Positions 9,484 to 17,815 of a DNA stretch of 64,000 nucleotides are shown here, in pieces (the first letter of the stretch is position 1; the number at the start of each line of letters is the position of its first letter). A program made the translations under genes and the position numbers. The notes beneath the pieces are model-generated. The model did no database searches. It had not been told where the DNA came from and worked only from the letters and a program-made list of their open reading frames with translations. The stretch comes from Verrucomicrobiota bacterium (lineage in GTDB: Bacteria > Verrucomicrobiota > Kiritimatiellia > RFP12 > UBA1067): assembly GCA_023269675.1 (NCBI GenBank), contig JAHFSX010000002.1:124001-188000 (forward strand), written 5' to 3'.

Positions 9484-11769
9484 TCACTTCGCGGCGCCCC
9501 ACGCCTCATTCGGGCGCGGCCCCATCGTGAAGGCCAGCGTGCCGCCCTTCACGATGTCCGCGTGGCGCAGGAACGGACGCTCCAGCGGCGCGCCGTTGAG
9601 CAGCGCCGACTGGATGTAGCGGTTCTCGGCTGACTGGTTCTGCGCGACCACCTTGAACACCGCGGGCGCGTAAGGCGCGCCGATGGTGACCGTCGCCGCG
9701 TCGAAGAGCGGGCTGCCGATGGCGTACTCGCCCGAGCCGGGCGCGACCGGATAGAAGCCCAGCGCGCTGAAGACATACCAGGCCGACATCTGGCCGCAGT
9801 CCTCGTCGCCGTCATAGCCGCCCGAGCCGGAGTTCCGGTACTTCGTGGCCAGGTACTCGCGCACCACCGCCTGCGTCTTCCACGGCTGGCCCACGTAGTC
9901 GTAGAGGTACGGATAGTGATGCTGCGGCTCGTTGCCGTGGACGTTGTGCTTCGCGAAGTTCTCATCCAGCTTGGCGATGAACCCGTCACGCCCGCCGAAG
10001 CACCCGACCAAGCCCGGCACATCGTGCATGGCGCAGAAGAGATAGCTCCACGCCTCGCCCTCGGTGATGTCCACCTCCACCTTGGGAACGATCCACTCCC
10101 CGGCTGTTGTCCGCGCCCAGAGCTTGCCGTCCTTGATCACGTTGCGGTAGTTCCGGCTGCGGGCCGTGAACAGGGCGTCGTCGTCGGACTTGCCGGCCGC
10201 CCGTGCGAGCAGCGCGTCGCAGAAGTCCTCGTAGGCGTACTCCAGCGTGCGCGACGACGATTCGAGGCACATCTCCGCCGGGACATAGCCCAGCTTCATA
10301 TATCCCGTGAGGCCGCCGCGCGTCTCCGGCTTGTCGCCGTTGCAGCCGAGCCCGCTGCCGAAGGGGCCGACGTTGGGCCACTTCTTCCCGGTGTCGCCCG
10401 CCTGCGGCACCATCGCGCTCTTGCGGACGGCCTCGTAAGCCAGCGCCAGGTCGAAGCCGCGCAGCCCCTTCTGCCACGCGTCGGCGATCAGGGAGTCGGC
10501 GGGCGAACCGATCATCATGCCGGTGTAGCCCGGATTCGGCCAGAGCGGCAGCCAGCCGCCCTCGCGGTACATCTGCAGCAGGCTGGTCACCATCGGCGCG
10601 ACCCGCTCGGGCGCGGTCAGCGTCAGCAGCGGATGCAGCGCGCGGAAGGTGTCCCACAGCGAGTAGTCGTTGTAGGCGTGCTCGCCGGCGTGGACCGCGT
10701 CGTCGAACGCGCTGTAGTACCGACCGTACTCCGAGAAGGTGCGCGGATAGAGGTGCGCGTGATACAGGCAGGTGTAGAACACGTGCTTGGCGTCCTCGTC
10801 CCGGCCTTCGACGCGCAGGCGCGAAAGCTGGCCGTTCCAGGCGGCCCGTCCCTGCGCGCTCACCTCCCCAAGGTCCCAGCCCGGGATCTCGCGCCGCAGG
10901 TTCTCGCGCGCCTGTTCCACGCTGATGAACGAGGTGCCGATCCGCGCCGTGACGACGTTCGTGCCCGCCGCCGCCGCGAAGCGCACGTAGGCGCTGAGCT
11001 GATCCGCCCGGGCCTCATTCGAGCCGGCCGTGATCACGCCCCCGGCGGCGGTGCCGCAGGCCGCGACCGGCCGGTCGAACCGGATCACGAAATAACCGGC
11101 GAAGTTGGGCTTGGCCGCGCCGAGGTGGGCGTAGTGGCGGTCCTTGTTGTATCCGACGATCTCGTTTGCCGCCGCGTCGATCTTCACCCACCCGTCGGCG
11201 GGCGTGTGGTCCGCGTAGCGGGCCTGGCTGTACTCGCGGCTGGCGTCAACCACAACGTGCGGCGCCTGACCTGCGGGAAAGGTGAAGCGCATGATCACCG
11301 AGCGCACCGTCGGCGCGAACTCCGTCGTGATGCGCGTCTCGGGCCGGTCGCCCATCGTGACCTTGTAGGCGTAGGGCGTGCAGCTTTCCTCGGCGTGGCT
11401 GAAGGGCTGCTTGCGCCGCTCGAAATCCACCACGACCTCGCCCGTGCCCGGCATGAGCGAAACCTGACCGTAGTCGCCCATCCAGATGGCCGGGTGGTGG
11501 CTGCCGATGAAGCCCAGCAGATGCGTGTCGCCCGAGTCGTAAACGACGCGCCCCGGCTCGTTCAACCGCGTCAGCGGCAGCCACTGCGTCATGCCGAACG
11601 GCGCCGCGATGCTCGGCACCGTCGAGGTGATGATCGCGACATGCGAGCCCTCGCTGCTGCGCTTCGGCGCGCCGGTCCCGATCAGCGGGTTGACATAATC
11701 GACGGGCTCGGCCGCCATCAGCATCCCGAGCGGAACCCACATGCAAACGCTGGCGACTCTCGACCTCAT
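9484..11769 (-). CDS. Glycoside hydrolase family 92 exo-alpha-mannosidase, exported
   Basis: Likely releases mannose from alpha-mannosides; GH92 enzymes are calcium-dependent inverting exo-mannosidases. The family signatures are clear: VDYVNPLIGTG directly after the signal peptide, APFGMTQ, GGWLPLWP mid-protein, and near the C-terminus DEDCGQMSAWYVFSALGFYP. At 761 aa it has the usual family length. The start is set at ATG 11769. AAGGAGG sits 6 nt before it, and the more upstream ATGs at 11802 and 11799 fall in or against the promoter -10 box, so they cannot head the message. The signal peptide is MRSRVASVCMWVPLGMLMAA. It is divergent from murI and monocistronic. The linkage to murI looks positional rather than functional. 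The exact mannoside linkage cannot be read from sequence. Confidence 0.93.
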   Translation of the reverse strand: MRSRVASVCMWVPLGMLMAAEPVDYVNPLIGTGAPKRSSEGSHVAIITSTVPSIAAPFGMTQWLPLTRLNEPGRVVYDSGDTHLLGFIGSHHPAIWMGDYGQVSLMPGTGEVVVDFERRKQPFSHAEESCTPYAYKVTMGDRPETRITTEFAPTVRSVIMRFTFPAGQAPHVVVDASREYSQARYADHTPADGWVKIDAAANEIVGYNKDRHYAHLGAAKPNFAGYFVIRFDRPVAACGTAAGGVITAGSNEARADQLSAYVRFAAAAGTNVVTARIGTSFISVEQARENLRREIPGWDLGEVSAQGRAAWNGQLSRLRVEGRDEDAKHVFYTCLYHAHLYPRTFSEYGRYYSAFDDAVHAGEHAYNDYSLWDTFRALHPLLTLTAPERVAPMVTSLLQMYREGGWLPLWPNPGYTGMMIGSPADSLIADAWQKGLRGFDLALAYEAVRKSAMVPQAGDTGKKWPNVGPFGSGLGCNGDKPETRGGLTGYMKLGYVPAEMCLESSSRTLEYAYEDFCDALLARAAGKSDDDALFTARSRNYRNVIKDGKLWARTTAGEWIVPKVEVDITEGEAWSYLFCAMHDVPGLVGCFGGRDGFIAKLDENFAKHNVHGNEPQHHYPYLYDYVGQPWKTQAVVREYLATKYRNSGSGGYDGDEDCGQMSAWYVFSALGFYPVAPGSGEYAIGSPLFDAATVTIGAPYAPAVFKVVAQNQSAENRYIQSALLNGAPLERPFLRHADIVKGGTLAFTMGPRPNEAWGAAK

Positions 11770-11797
11770 AAGCATCCTCCTTGCAGACTTTCGGCTC

Positions 11798-11826
11798 ATC
11801 ATACCAGATCACGCGGCGGCCTCCAA
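11798..11826 (-). promoter_or_regulatory. Sigma70-type promoter of the GH92 gene
   Basis: On the minus strand TTGGAG (11821-11826) and TATGAT (11798-11803) are spaced exactly 17 nt, with a TGG triplet just before the -10 resembling an extended -10. The -10 overlaps the two farthest-upstream ATG codons of the GH92 open frame, which fixes the translation start downstream at 11769 with a leader of about 20-25 nt. Confidence 0.75.
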
Positions 11827-11862
11827 CCGCAGGAAACGCGCCGCAGCGGTTCACGGGCCCGT

Positions 11863-11891
11863 TTGACGCGGCCGCTTCCGAAGAGTATGAT
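11863..11891 (+). promoter_or_regulatory. Sigma70-type promoter of murI
   Basis: TTGACG (11863-11868, 5/6) and TATGAT (11886-11891, 5/6) are separated by exactly 17 nt. Transcription would begin near 11898, giving a leader of about 25 nt containing AAGGA (11910-11914). It stands back to back with the GH92 promoter. Confidence 0.82.
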
Positions 11892-11922
11892 TTGCGCATC
11901 TCATTTTTTAAGGACCAGACCC

Positions 11923-12678
11923 GTGCGCATTGCATTTTTTGATTCCGGTATCGGCGGCCTGACCGTGTTGAAACAGGCCATCGCCGCCCTGCCGAACGAG
12001 GAGTGGCTCTACTACGCCGATACCCGGAACGTACCTTACGGCGTGAAACCCAAAGACGAGGTGCGCGCCTGCATATTCAGCGCCGTTGAATTCCTTGCTA
12101 AACAGGACATTCAAGCGTTGGTCATCGCCTGCAACACCGCCACCTCCGTGGCCATCAGCGACCTGCGGGCCCGTTACGACTTCCCCATCATCGGCATGGA
12201 ACCGGCCGTCAAACCCGCGGTTGTCAAAAACACCGGAAAGAAGATCCTCGTGTTCGCCACCTCGCTGACCCTCCGGGAGAGCAAGCTGGAAACGCTCATC
12301 TCTCTATTGGACAAACGGAACCAAATCGAGCGGCGGGAACTGGACGGCCTCGTCACCTTTGCCGAGGATTTCGAGTTCGACACCCCTCTGGTGCAGAACT
12401 ACCTTCTGGAGAAATTCGCCAACACCCGCTGGGAGCAGTACCAGACCCTCGTCTTGGGGTGTACCCATTTCATCTTTTTCAGGGATATGATCCAAGCGCT
12501 GGCCGGCAACAGCATCGAACTGATTGACGGCAACGAGGGCACCGTCAGGCACCTCGTGCGAACCGTCGGCCAGAAGACCTCGGCGGCTCTGGACAGCACA
12601 GGACGCATCCTCTTCTACTCATCCGGCGTGGAGGACTCGCCCGCGCGGGTGCACCGGCTGATGGCGCTGCTCAAATAA
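11923..12678 (+). CDS. murI: Glutamate racemase MurI
   Basis: Interconverts L- and D-glutamate in the cytoplasm to supply D-Glu for peptidoglycan; cofactor-independent with two catalytic cysteines. Seen here: FFDSGIGG near the N-terminus (Asp/Ser pocket), VPYG, the first cysteine in ACNTATS and the second in LGCTHF, which is the full family signature set. The start is a GTG at 11923 with AAGGA 8 nt upstream. It gives a 251-aa product beginning MRIAFFDSGIGG, the length expected for MurI. The open frame runs on upstream only because the opposite strand codes for GH92. It is the only other plus-strand protein gene besides the first PATR gene, and the only clear housekeeping protein in the window. 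Confidence 0.96.
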   Translation: MRIAFFDSGIGGLTVLKQAIAALPNEEWLYYADTRNVPYGVKPKDEVRACIFSAVEFLAKQDIQALVIACNTATSVAISDLRARYDFPIIGMEPAVKPAVVKNTGKKILVFATSLTLRESKLETLISLLDKRNQIERRELDGLVTFAEDFEFDTPLVQNYLLEKFANTRWEQYQTLVLGCTHFIFFRDMIQALAGNSIELIDGNEGTVRHLVRTVGQKTSAALDSTGRILFYSSGVEDSPARVHRLMALLK

Positions 12679-12767
12679 GCGCAGGACGTATCTTCCCGAA
12701 GAAGCGCCTCAGCACAAGCGTGCGGCGATGCACCTGCCCTTTTGATCCTGTGTGATCCCGCGCCGGT

Positions 12768-14387
12768 TCACTGCCCCGCGAGTCCGGCGTTGCCCCGCAC
12801 CGTCACGTTCTCGCACCCGGCAGCCGGCACGATGTCGCGCACGCTGCCGCTGAACACGTTGTCCGTCACAAGGATGGTGTCGCCCCCCGGCGCGAAGGTG
12901 ATCGCATGTTCCGCGCAGGGTCCGCTCGTGAAGATGTTGCCGCGCACGATGACGTTGCCGTAGCGCCCGCCCGGCTCATAGGTGGTGAAGTACAGTTCGG
13001 CGTAGCGCTCGTAATCACCCGTGACAAAACTGCGTCGGCCGCGGCGGGGATCGCGCTCGCACTTCGTGGTGTTGTTCACGAACACGTTGTCGGCCAGCAC
13101 GAAGTTGCGCGGCTGGTTGATCCACGAGCCGCGCCCGCCGTTGCGGAAGGTGTTGCCGACGATCGTCACGTCCTCGCACGACTTTTCCACGCTCATCACG
13201 CGCGAACCGTTGGAGCCGTCCACCGTGTTGCCGGTGACCGTCGCGTCCCTGCAGAACTCCGCGAGGAAGAACGCCCCCATGCGCGAGCCCGCGATGTGGT
13301 TGCCGCTGAACACCACGCCCTGGCTTTTCTGGATGTGCATCGTATCGCCAAGCGCACTGAGGCGGCAGCCGCGCACGACCACTTTCCGGCAGCCGGTCAG
13401 GTCAAACGCGCCCTTGCCCGGACCGCCGCCGGAGGGCGCATAGAGCGCGGGCCAGGCGTTCGACAGGTCATGCATCAGCCGCGCCGCCGGCCCCGCCGCG
13501 CCGGCGAAGCGGAGCGCGGCGCCGCCCGGCTGCTCCGCGATGCGGATGAACTCAGGCGCACTCTCGACCACAAAGTACTGCCGCCCGCGCACGAGATTGG
13601 CCGGCAGTGTGTCGCCGAAGAAACAGACGGCGTCGTGGCCGCGCACCGCCTCCGGCCGGATTTTCGACACGGGCAGCGGCTTGGCGTTGTCAAAAAAGAC
13701 GCGGTCGTCGCCGTCCGCCAGCCGCAGCGGTCCGCGGATGAGATCCTGGCGGAAATATTTTTCCGCCATGGCCCGTTCCTGCGAGGTATACTCCTCGGCC
13801 CAGACCGTGATCTGCCACAGGTAGCCGTAATCCCACATGAACTTGCCGCTGCGCTCCAGCGCACAGTTTTCCAGCGTCACGTTGCGCGCGAAAGTCTCGA
13901 TCTCGCGCTCGCTGCCCTTCTTCTCCGCGCCGAGCACGGTGATGACGGCGCCCGCCACACCGTCGGACGAGAGGTCGCGGAATGTCAGGTTCTCCGTGCG
14001 CCCGCCGGGCGTCGTCGTAATGAGGATCGCCCGCGTGTTGACGTTCGGCTCCCACGTGTTCTCCGCCTGCGCGGGATCGAATACATGACCGGCGAAGTGG
14101 CCGCCGAACCAGCGGAAGTCGCTCACGTTCTCGCCCGCGAAAAGCACCACCCGCGCCTTGTCGCCAAGCCGCGCCGGCAGGTGGAACCGCGCGCCGTAGG
14201 CGAAAACCGTTGTGCCGGAGACCAACGGCAGCGGCTTCGCGCCGTCGAGCGCATAGTCGCCCGGCGGGACCGTCACGACACCGCCCTTGCCAGCAGCCTC
14301 CGCGAAGAGTGCCGCAACCTTTGCGGTATCATCCGCCAGCAGCACCCAAGACAGCGCCGCCACGATTACCCCTATCGCACGTCTCAT
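12768..14387 (-). CDS. Exported right-handed parallel beta-helix protein, 539 aa
   Basis: The start is ATG 14387 (MRRAIGVIVAALSWVLLAD, signal peptide), with GGGGGA 6 nt upstream. The N-terminal segment KVAALFAEAAGKGGVVTVPPGDYAL is typical of pectate-lyase-superfamily or GH28-like helices. The second half carries repeated rungs with NV-V-GN and V-GNTF patterns (VVVRGCRLS, VVFSGNHIAG, ATVTGNTVDG, VTIVGNTFRN, VIVRGNIF, ILVTDNVF). Such proteins are usually polysaccharide lyases, hydrolases or isomerases. No catalytic set could be assigned, so the substrate is unknown. It converges on murI across an 89-nt gap in which I see no good terminator. Confidence 0.75.
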   Translation of the reverse strand: MRRAIGVIVAALSWVLLADDTAKVAALFAEAAGKGGVVTVPPGDYALDGAKPLPLVSGTTVFAYGARFHLPARLGDKARVVLFAGENVSDFRWFGGHFAGHVFDPAQAENTWEPNVNTRAILITTTPGGRTENLTFRDLSSDGVAGAVITVLGAEKKGSEREIETFARNVTLENCALERSGKFMWDYGYLWQITVWAEEYTSQERAMAEKYFRQDLIRGPLRLADGDDRVFFDNAKPLPVSKIRPEAVRGHDAVCFFGDTLPANLVRGRQYFVVESAPEFIRIAEQPGGAALRFAGAAGPAARLMHDLSNAWPALYAPSGGGPGKGAFDLTGCRKVVVRGCRLSALGDTMHIQKSQGVVFSGNHIAGSRMGAFFLAEFCRDATVTGNTVDGSNGSRVMSVEKSCEDVTIVGNTFRNGGRGSWINQPRNFVLADNVFVNNTTKCERDPRRGRRSFVTGDYERYAELYFTTYEPGGRYGNVIVRGNIFTSGPCAEHAITFAPGGDTILVTDNVFSGSVRDIVPAAGCENVTVRGNAGLAGQ

Positions 14388-14735
14388 CGGCGTCCCCCGT
14401 ACAAAGCACACCCTTAAACCGGCGTCCACGGCATGGCCATGCCCGCCTCACCCTGTTTCATCAAGCAGCCACGTGCGCAAGCCCGGCGGCGCCTTTGCGC
14501 AGCCCGCCCCCCCTCTTCCATGATCCGACACGGCAGACCCTGAAAAGGCGGTTGCAGAATGACCGCAAAGCGCACAAGGCGTGCAGAGACGAAAAAACAT
14601 CAAGGAAAACGGGGTTTCCGTCTGACCTGAAGCGGCACAGACCGGTGATCCGTGTGGCAAACCCGCGTCCGGCCATTCTCACACCTTCGTAGGTGTGAGA
14701 AGCGCGTCACGCGACGTGCCCGCCAGCCGCGTCCT
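14388..14735. other. Intergenic region between the beta-helix and propeller genes
   Basis: About 350 bases with no convincing gene: short open frames on both strands look like antisense noise and lack ribosome-binding sites. The one clear structure is the hairpin at 14676-14701. No confident promoter for the beta-helix gene was found. Confidence 0.5.
14676..14701 (-). terminator. Perfect 11-bp hairpin after the propeller gene
   Basis: TTCTCACACCT (14676-14686) pairs perfectly with AGGTGTGAGAA (14691-14701) around a TCGT loop. It lies 35 nt downstream of the stop codon of the gene ending at 14736. No T-run follows on the minus strand, so it may be a non-canonical terminator or an mRNA 3'-stabilising stem. 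Confidence 0.5.
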
Positions 14736-15692
14736 CTACTTCAGCACCTCAAACTTGTAGACATCGCCGGGGACATCGAGGATCTGGATGTTGCCCATGT
14801 TCCCTTTGGAAGTGTTGCCGGGGATGCTCCAGACCAACTTCTTGTCCGGGGTGACCTCAAACGCCTTGACCATGTCGCCGGTGCCGACCGGCTTGCCGTG
14901 GTTCGCGCTGGTGATGACGGTGTTGCCGTTGGGCAGCCGCTGCGCGCCGCAGACCATGCTGACCTGAATGCCCATCGACTCGATGTCCGCCTGCGTCACT
15001 TCCCAAACGACCTTGGCATCCTTGTCATACTCGATCACTGCGCCGTGACCAGCCTCCGGATGCGCGGCTGTGACCAGCGTGTTGCCGTTCGGCAGCCGGA
15101 TCGCCACGAAAGCGCCCTTCGGGAACGTGCGGAGCAGAGCGCCCGTCGCGTCCCACTCGTAGGTTTTGTTCTCGTTCATCACCGCCGCAAGATAGGTCCC
15201 TTGAGCGGTCTTGCGGACCTGGCGGAAAGTGTGGTTCATGTCGCGCGTGGAATCGCCGACCCTGACCCGCTTCTGCTCCTTGCCGTCCCTGTCGATTTCG
15301 ACCATCCACATGCCGTTCGTAGCGGTTTCGCCCGCCAGGAACCCTCCGCCGGGCAGCGGCTGGCAGGAATGGTTGTCGTGGTTGTCCGGAGCTGTGTACT
15401 TCCAAAGCTGCCGCTTGTCGGGACCGAGCCGGATGATACCCGCCTCCTTGCGGCGGATGGAATAGCTGAACACCACGCCGTTGTCGGGCAGGACCCAGCC
15501 ATCGCTCAACTCGGCCCCGTTCTCGAGCGACCATTCCGGCTTGAACCGCGCGTCATAGATGGCCGGTCCGCCGCTGGCCCAGCCTGCCTTGAAGAAGCGG
15601 TGCGCCACCGGCGCTTCGGAGGAACTGCCCGCGGAGACCAGCAGCCCCGCCAAAATCGTCCCGGAAACGGCTAAAAAGGTTCTCTGATTCAT
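14736..15692 (-). CDS. Exported PQQ-like/arylsulfotransferase-like beta-propeller protein, 318 aa
   Basis: The start is ATG 15692 (MNQRTFLAVSGTILAGLLVSAG, signal peptide), with GGGAG 6 nt upstream. The frame continues upstream without support. The mature protein has repeated blades such as DGWVLPDNGVVFSYS, LPGGGFLAGE, RLPNGNTLVTAAH and RLPNGNTVITSANH, followed by VVWEVT, LVWSIPG. This propeller pattern is shared by PQQ-like and arylsulfotransferase-type beta-propellers. No catalytic residue is assigned. It sits in the same direction as the di-heme propeller gene and the split cytochrome gene, so a role in the same periplasmic redox or sensing group is possible. The function is unknown. Confidence 0.7.
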   Translation of the reverse strand: MNQRTFLAVSGTILAGLLVSAGSSSEAPVAHRFFKAGWASGGPAIYDARFKPEWSLENGAELSDGWVLPDNGVVFSYSIRRKEAGIIRLGPDKRQLWKYTAPDNHDNHSCQPLPGGGFLAGETATNGMWMVEIDRDGKEQKRVRVGDSTRDMNHTFRQVRKTAQGTYLAAVMNENKTYEWDATGALLRTFPKGAFVAIRLPNGNTLVTAAHPEAGHGAVIEYDKDAKVVWEVTQADIESMGIQVSMVCGAQRLPNGNTVITSANHGKPVGTGDMVKAFEVTPDKKLVWSIPGNTSKGNMGNIQILDVPGDVYKFEVLK

Positions 15693-15824
15693 GATGACTC
15701 CCTTTTTCTTAACAGACCTTTTGGGTCCGGCGCGGCACGCCGCCACGGACCTTTCCTCCGCGACCGCCGCGTCTCCGCGCGAGACATGCCCGGCCCCTAT
15801 ACGCCTGACCCGCTGACGGCCTTC

Positions 15825-17654
15825 CTACAGCGAGTTCACATAGGCGGCCAAGTCCTCAACCTCTTTCGGCGTGAGCCCCTTGGTGTTGCCGTGCTTGTTG
15901 TTCACGTTGTCGCGGGTGATGACCTCTTGAATGGAGACCGCGCGTCCGTCGTACATATAGGGGGCCGTCCGCCAGGCCTCGATCAGAATAGGCGTCACGA
16001 ATTCGCGGTCCCGATCAGCGTCAGATCCGAGACCGAACTTATACTTCTTCTTGTCGCCATAATACGGCGGCACGTGGCACTTGGCACATTCCGCCTTGCC
16101 TTCGAAAATCACTTTTCCGCGCATGGCCGACTCCGTCAGCTTTCCGTCCGGCGTGAGATACGGGCTGGGAACGGGCTCAAGCGATTTCAGATACGCGTTC
16201 ACACCGTCCAGCCGGTCCTCGGTCACCTCGTGAAACTGAATCATGGTGAAGCCTTTGACCACGGCGATTTCCGCGGAAGCCCGGATGCCAGTGATCATCA
16301 CCGGCGAGGTCTTGTGCGTGTAGAGCAGGCTGCGGGACTGCTTGGGGTTGCCGATCCCGTCGTTCATCAGATCCCAGTTCGTCCCGTCGGAACGGGTGTC
16401 GGGATGGCAGCTGGCGCAGCTCTGCCAATGCTGGTAACAACACGCCGCGTCGTTGAACGCCATCTCTCCGGACCGGACGAGGTCCGCAGGCCTCGCCACA
16501 CCGAGAGGCAGGGCGACCGCGGCGCCGGGACCGTCGTCCCACATCTCAACCACATTGAGGCTGTCCGCGAACCGCATCGCGCTGTAAACCTTGTTGCCGC
16601 ACACCGCCATCGCGCGCGCCCCCTGCCCCTCAAGCGGCACCCGGGTTTTGGCCCCGTACAGAAAACTGAGATCGTTCACGACCTCTTGGGGATTCTTGAC
16701 CGCGCCCAGGCGCTTCATCATCTCTTTGACATTGACCACGATCATCTCATGCGTGCCGGAGGCGTTCACGCACAGCCACTGGTCAGCCCCGACGATCGCG
16801 ATGCCCCACGGGTTGGCCGCCCCCTGAACGGTGTCGTCCAAAAGGACGGTGTTCACATACTTGCGACCGGCCACGTCGAAAATGGAGACGGCGCTGGTGT
16901 TGATCCAGCCCCGGTCAAGATGCGTGGTCGGAACAGTAAACCGGCCGATGGTATGCGTGACGAAGAAGTATTTCCCGTCCGAACTCATCACGGAGTCGCG
17001 GACCGCGAACGAACCCGCCGGCAGATCAAGGGTCGACAGCTTCTCAAGCGTCCCGCTCCGATACACGCAGAGCGAGGTGAAGACCTGCTTGACGTTCGCC
17101 GCCATCAAGGGCAGATGGTTGACCACCCACAGCGTGCCTCCGTCTTTCGACAGCCTCATCGTGACCGGCTCGCGGATCGCCTTGGCGGAGCACGTGACCT
17201 TCCCCGTGGAAAGGTCCACGGCATGCACGTCCATCTGGTCGACCCGCGCAAAGCGATTGCAGTAGTAGAGCGTCTTGCCGTCCGCGCTGATCACGGGCGC
17301 AACCGGCGTGTGGCCGGCAGGCAGGCTGCGCAGGATCTTCCCGCTCTTCGCGTCGATCTCATGCAGCGTCCCGTTGAAACCACCGGCCGCCGCGTAGAGC
17401 CGGCCCTGGTCGGGCGCCAACGCCAGCTCCCTGACCTTCTCAAGCGGATAGCGGGCGACGACTTTTTCAGCCTCGGCATCAAAAACCTGAATGCTCTCGG
17501 CCGTCTCGCAGGCGACATAGAGCAGCCTGCCGGCCCCGCCCGCCACCAGCGCAGAGGGCGACAGGTAGCGCTCTTCCGCTCCCGCCGGCAGGACGCGCAG
17601 CGGGACCGCCAGCAGAAGACAGGCCAAGACTATTCGATGGAAACTGCCATTCAC
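15825..17654 (-). CDS. YncE-like beta-propeller fused to di-heme MauG/cytochrome c peroxidase-like domain, 609 aa
   Basis: The start is GTG 17654; an in-frame stop just upstream rules out a longer protein, and the product begins with a signal peptide (HRIVLACLLLAVPLRVLPAGA). Residues about 30-390 are YVTN/YncE-like propeller blades (GGAGRLLYVACETAESIQVFD, KLYY-type repeats). The C-terminal third has two c-heme motifs, CASCH near residue 413 and CAKCH near residue 522, and ends with APYMYDGR, the MauG/cytochrome-peroxidase-type segment. The family reduces peroxide or performs long-range oxidations in the periplasm. Which of these applies here is unknown. The neighbour upstream on the same strand is the TAG-split c-heme protein, suggesting a shared electron-transfer job. 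Confidence 0.85.
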   Translation of the reverse strand: MNGSFHRIVLACLLLAVPLRVLPAGAEERYLSPSALVAGGAGRLLYVACETAESIQVFDAEAEKVVARYPLEKVRELALAPDQGRLYAAAGGFNGTLHEIDAKSGKILRSLPAGHTPVAPVISADGKTLYYCNRFARVDQMDVHAVDLSTGKVTCSAKAIREPVTMRLSKDGGTLWVVNHLPLMAANVKQVFTSLCVYRSGTLEKLSTLDLPAGSFAVRDSVMSSDGKYFFVTHTIGRFTVPTTHLDRGWINTSAVSIFDVAGRKYVNTVLLDDTVQGAANPWGIAIVGADQWLCVNASGTHEMIVVNVKEMMKRLGAVKNPQEVVNDLSFLYGAKTRVPLEGQGARAMAVCGNKVYSAMRFADSLNVVEMWDDGPGAAVALPLGVARPADLVRSGEMAFNDAACCYQHWQSCASCHPDTRSDGTNWDLMNDGIGNPKQSRSLLYTHKTSPVMITGIRASAEIAVVKGFTMIQFHEVTEDRLDGVNAYLKSLEPVPSPYLTPDGKLTESAMRGKVIFEGKAECAKCHVPPYYGDKKKYKFGLGSDADRDREFVTPILIEAWRTAPYMYDGRAVSIQEVITRDNVNNKHGNTKGLTPKEVEDLAAYVNSL

Positions 17655-17699
17655 CCGTCACGATCCAGACTTAATTGAAACCAACCGAAGAGAACGCCC

Positions 17700-17790
17700 A
17701 ACTCCCAACGTTCAACGCTCAACTCTCAAGTGAAGATTAGCCGCTCGACTTGAGCGTTGAGTGTTGAACGTTCAGCGTTGAGAGTTCGCA
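17700..17790. repeat. Imperfect inverted repeat with tandem GTTGAxCGTT units
   Basis: 24 bases at 17707-17730 match the reverse complement of 17749-17772 with two mismatches over an 18-nt loop. Both arms are themselves built from a short unit resembling CAACGCTCAA/GTTGAACGTT, and similar units extend outward to about 17790. It fills the gap between the FGE-like gene and the di-heme propeller gene. It may be a REP/BIME-like dispersed element or an mRNA 3' structure; copies elsewhere in the genome would decide. Confidence 0.6.
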
Positions 17791-17815
17791 TGAATATTTT
17801 TCCAACGTCGGGCGG

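Noticed and set aside
9916..11922. Long plus-strand open frame of over 650 codons opposite GH92, continuous with murI
   Set aside because: It is arginine/alanine-rich, resembles no family and lies antisense to a clear GH92 gene. murI has its own promoter and GTG start at 11923.
14448..14682. Small minus-strand open frames in the 14388-14735 gap
   Set aside because: Two overlapping frames without ribosome-binding sites. The Cys/Arg-rich composition looks like noise.
15724..15751. GC hairpin between the di-heme and propeller genes as a terminator
   Set aside because: GGTCCG...CGGACC forms a nested stem but no T-run follows on the minus strand, so a terminator call would not be supported.
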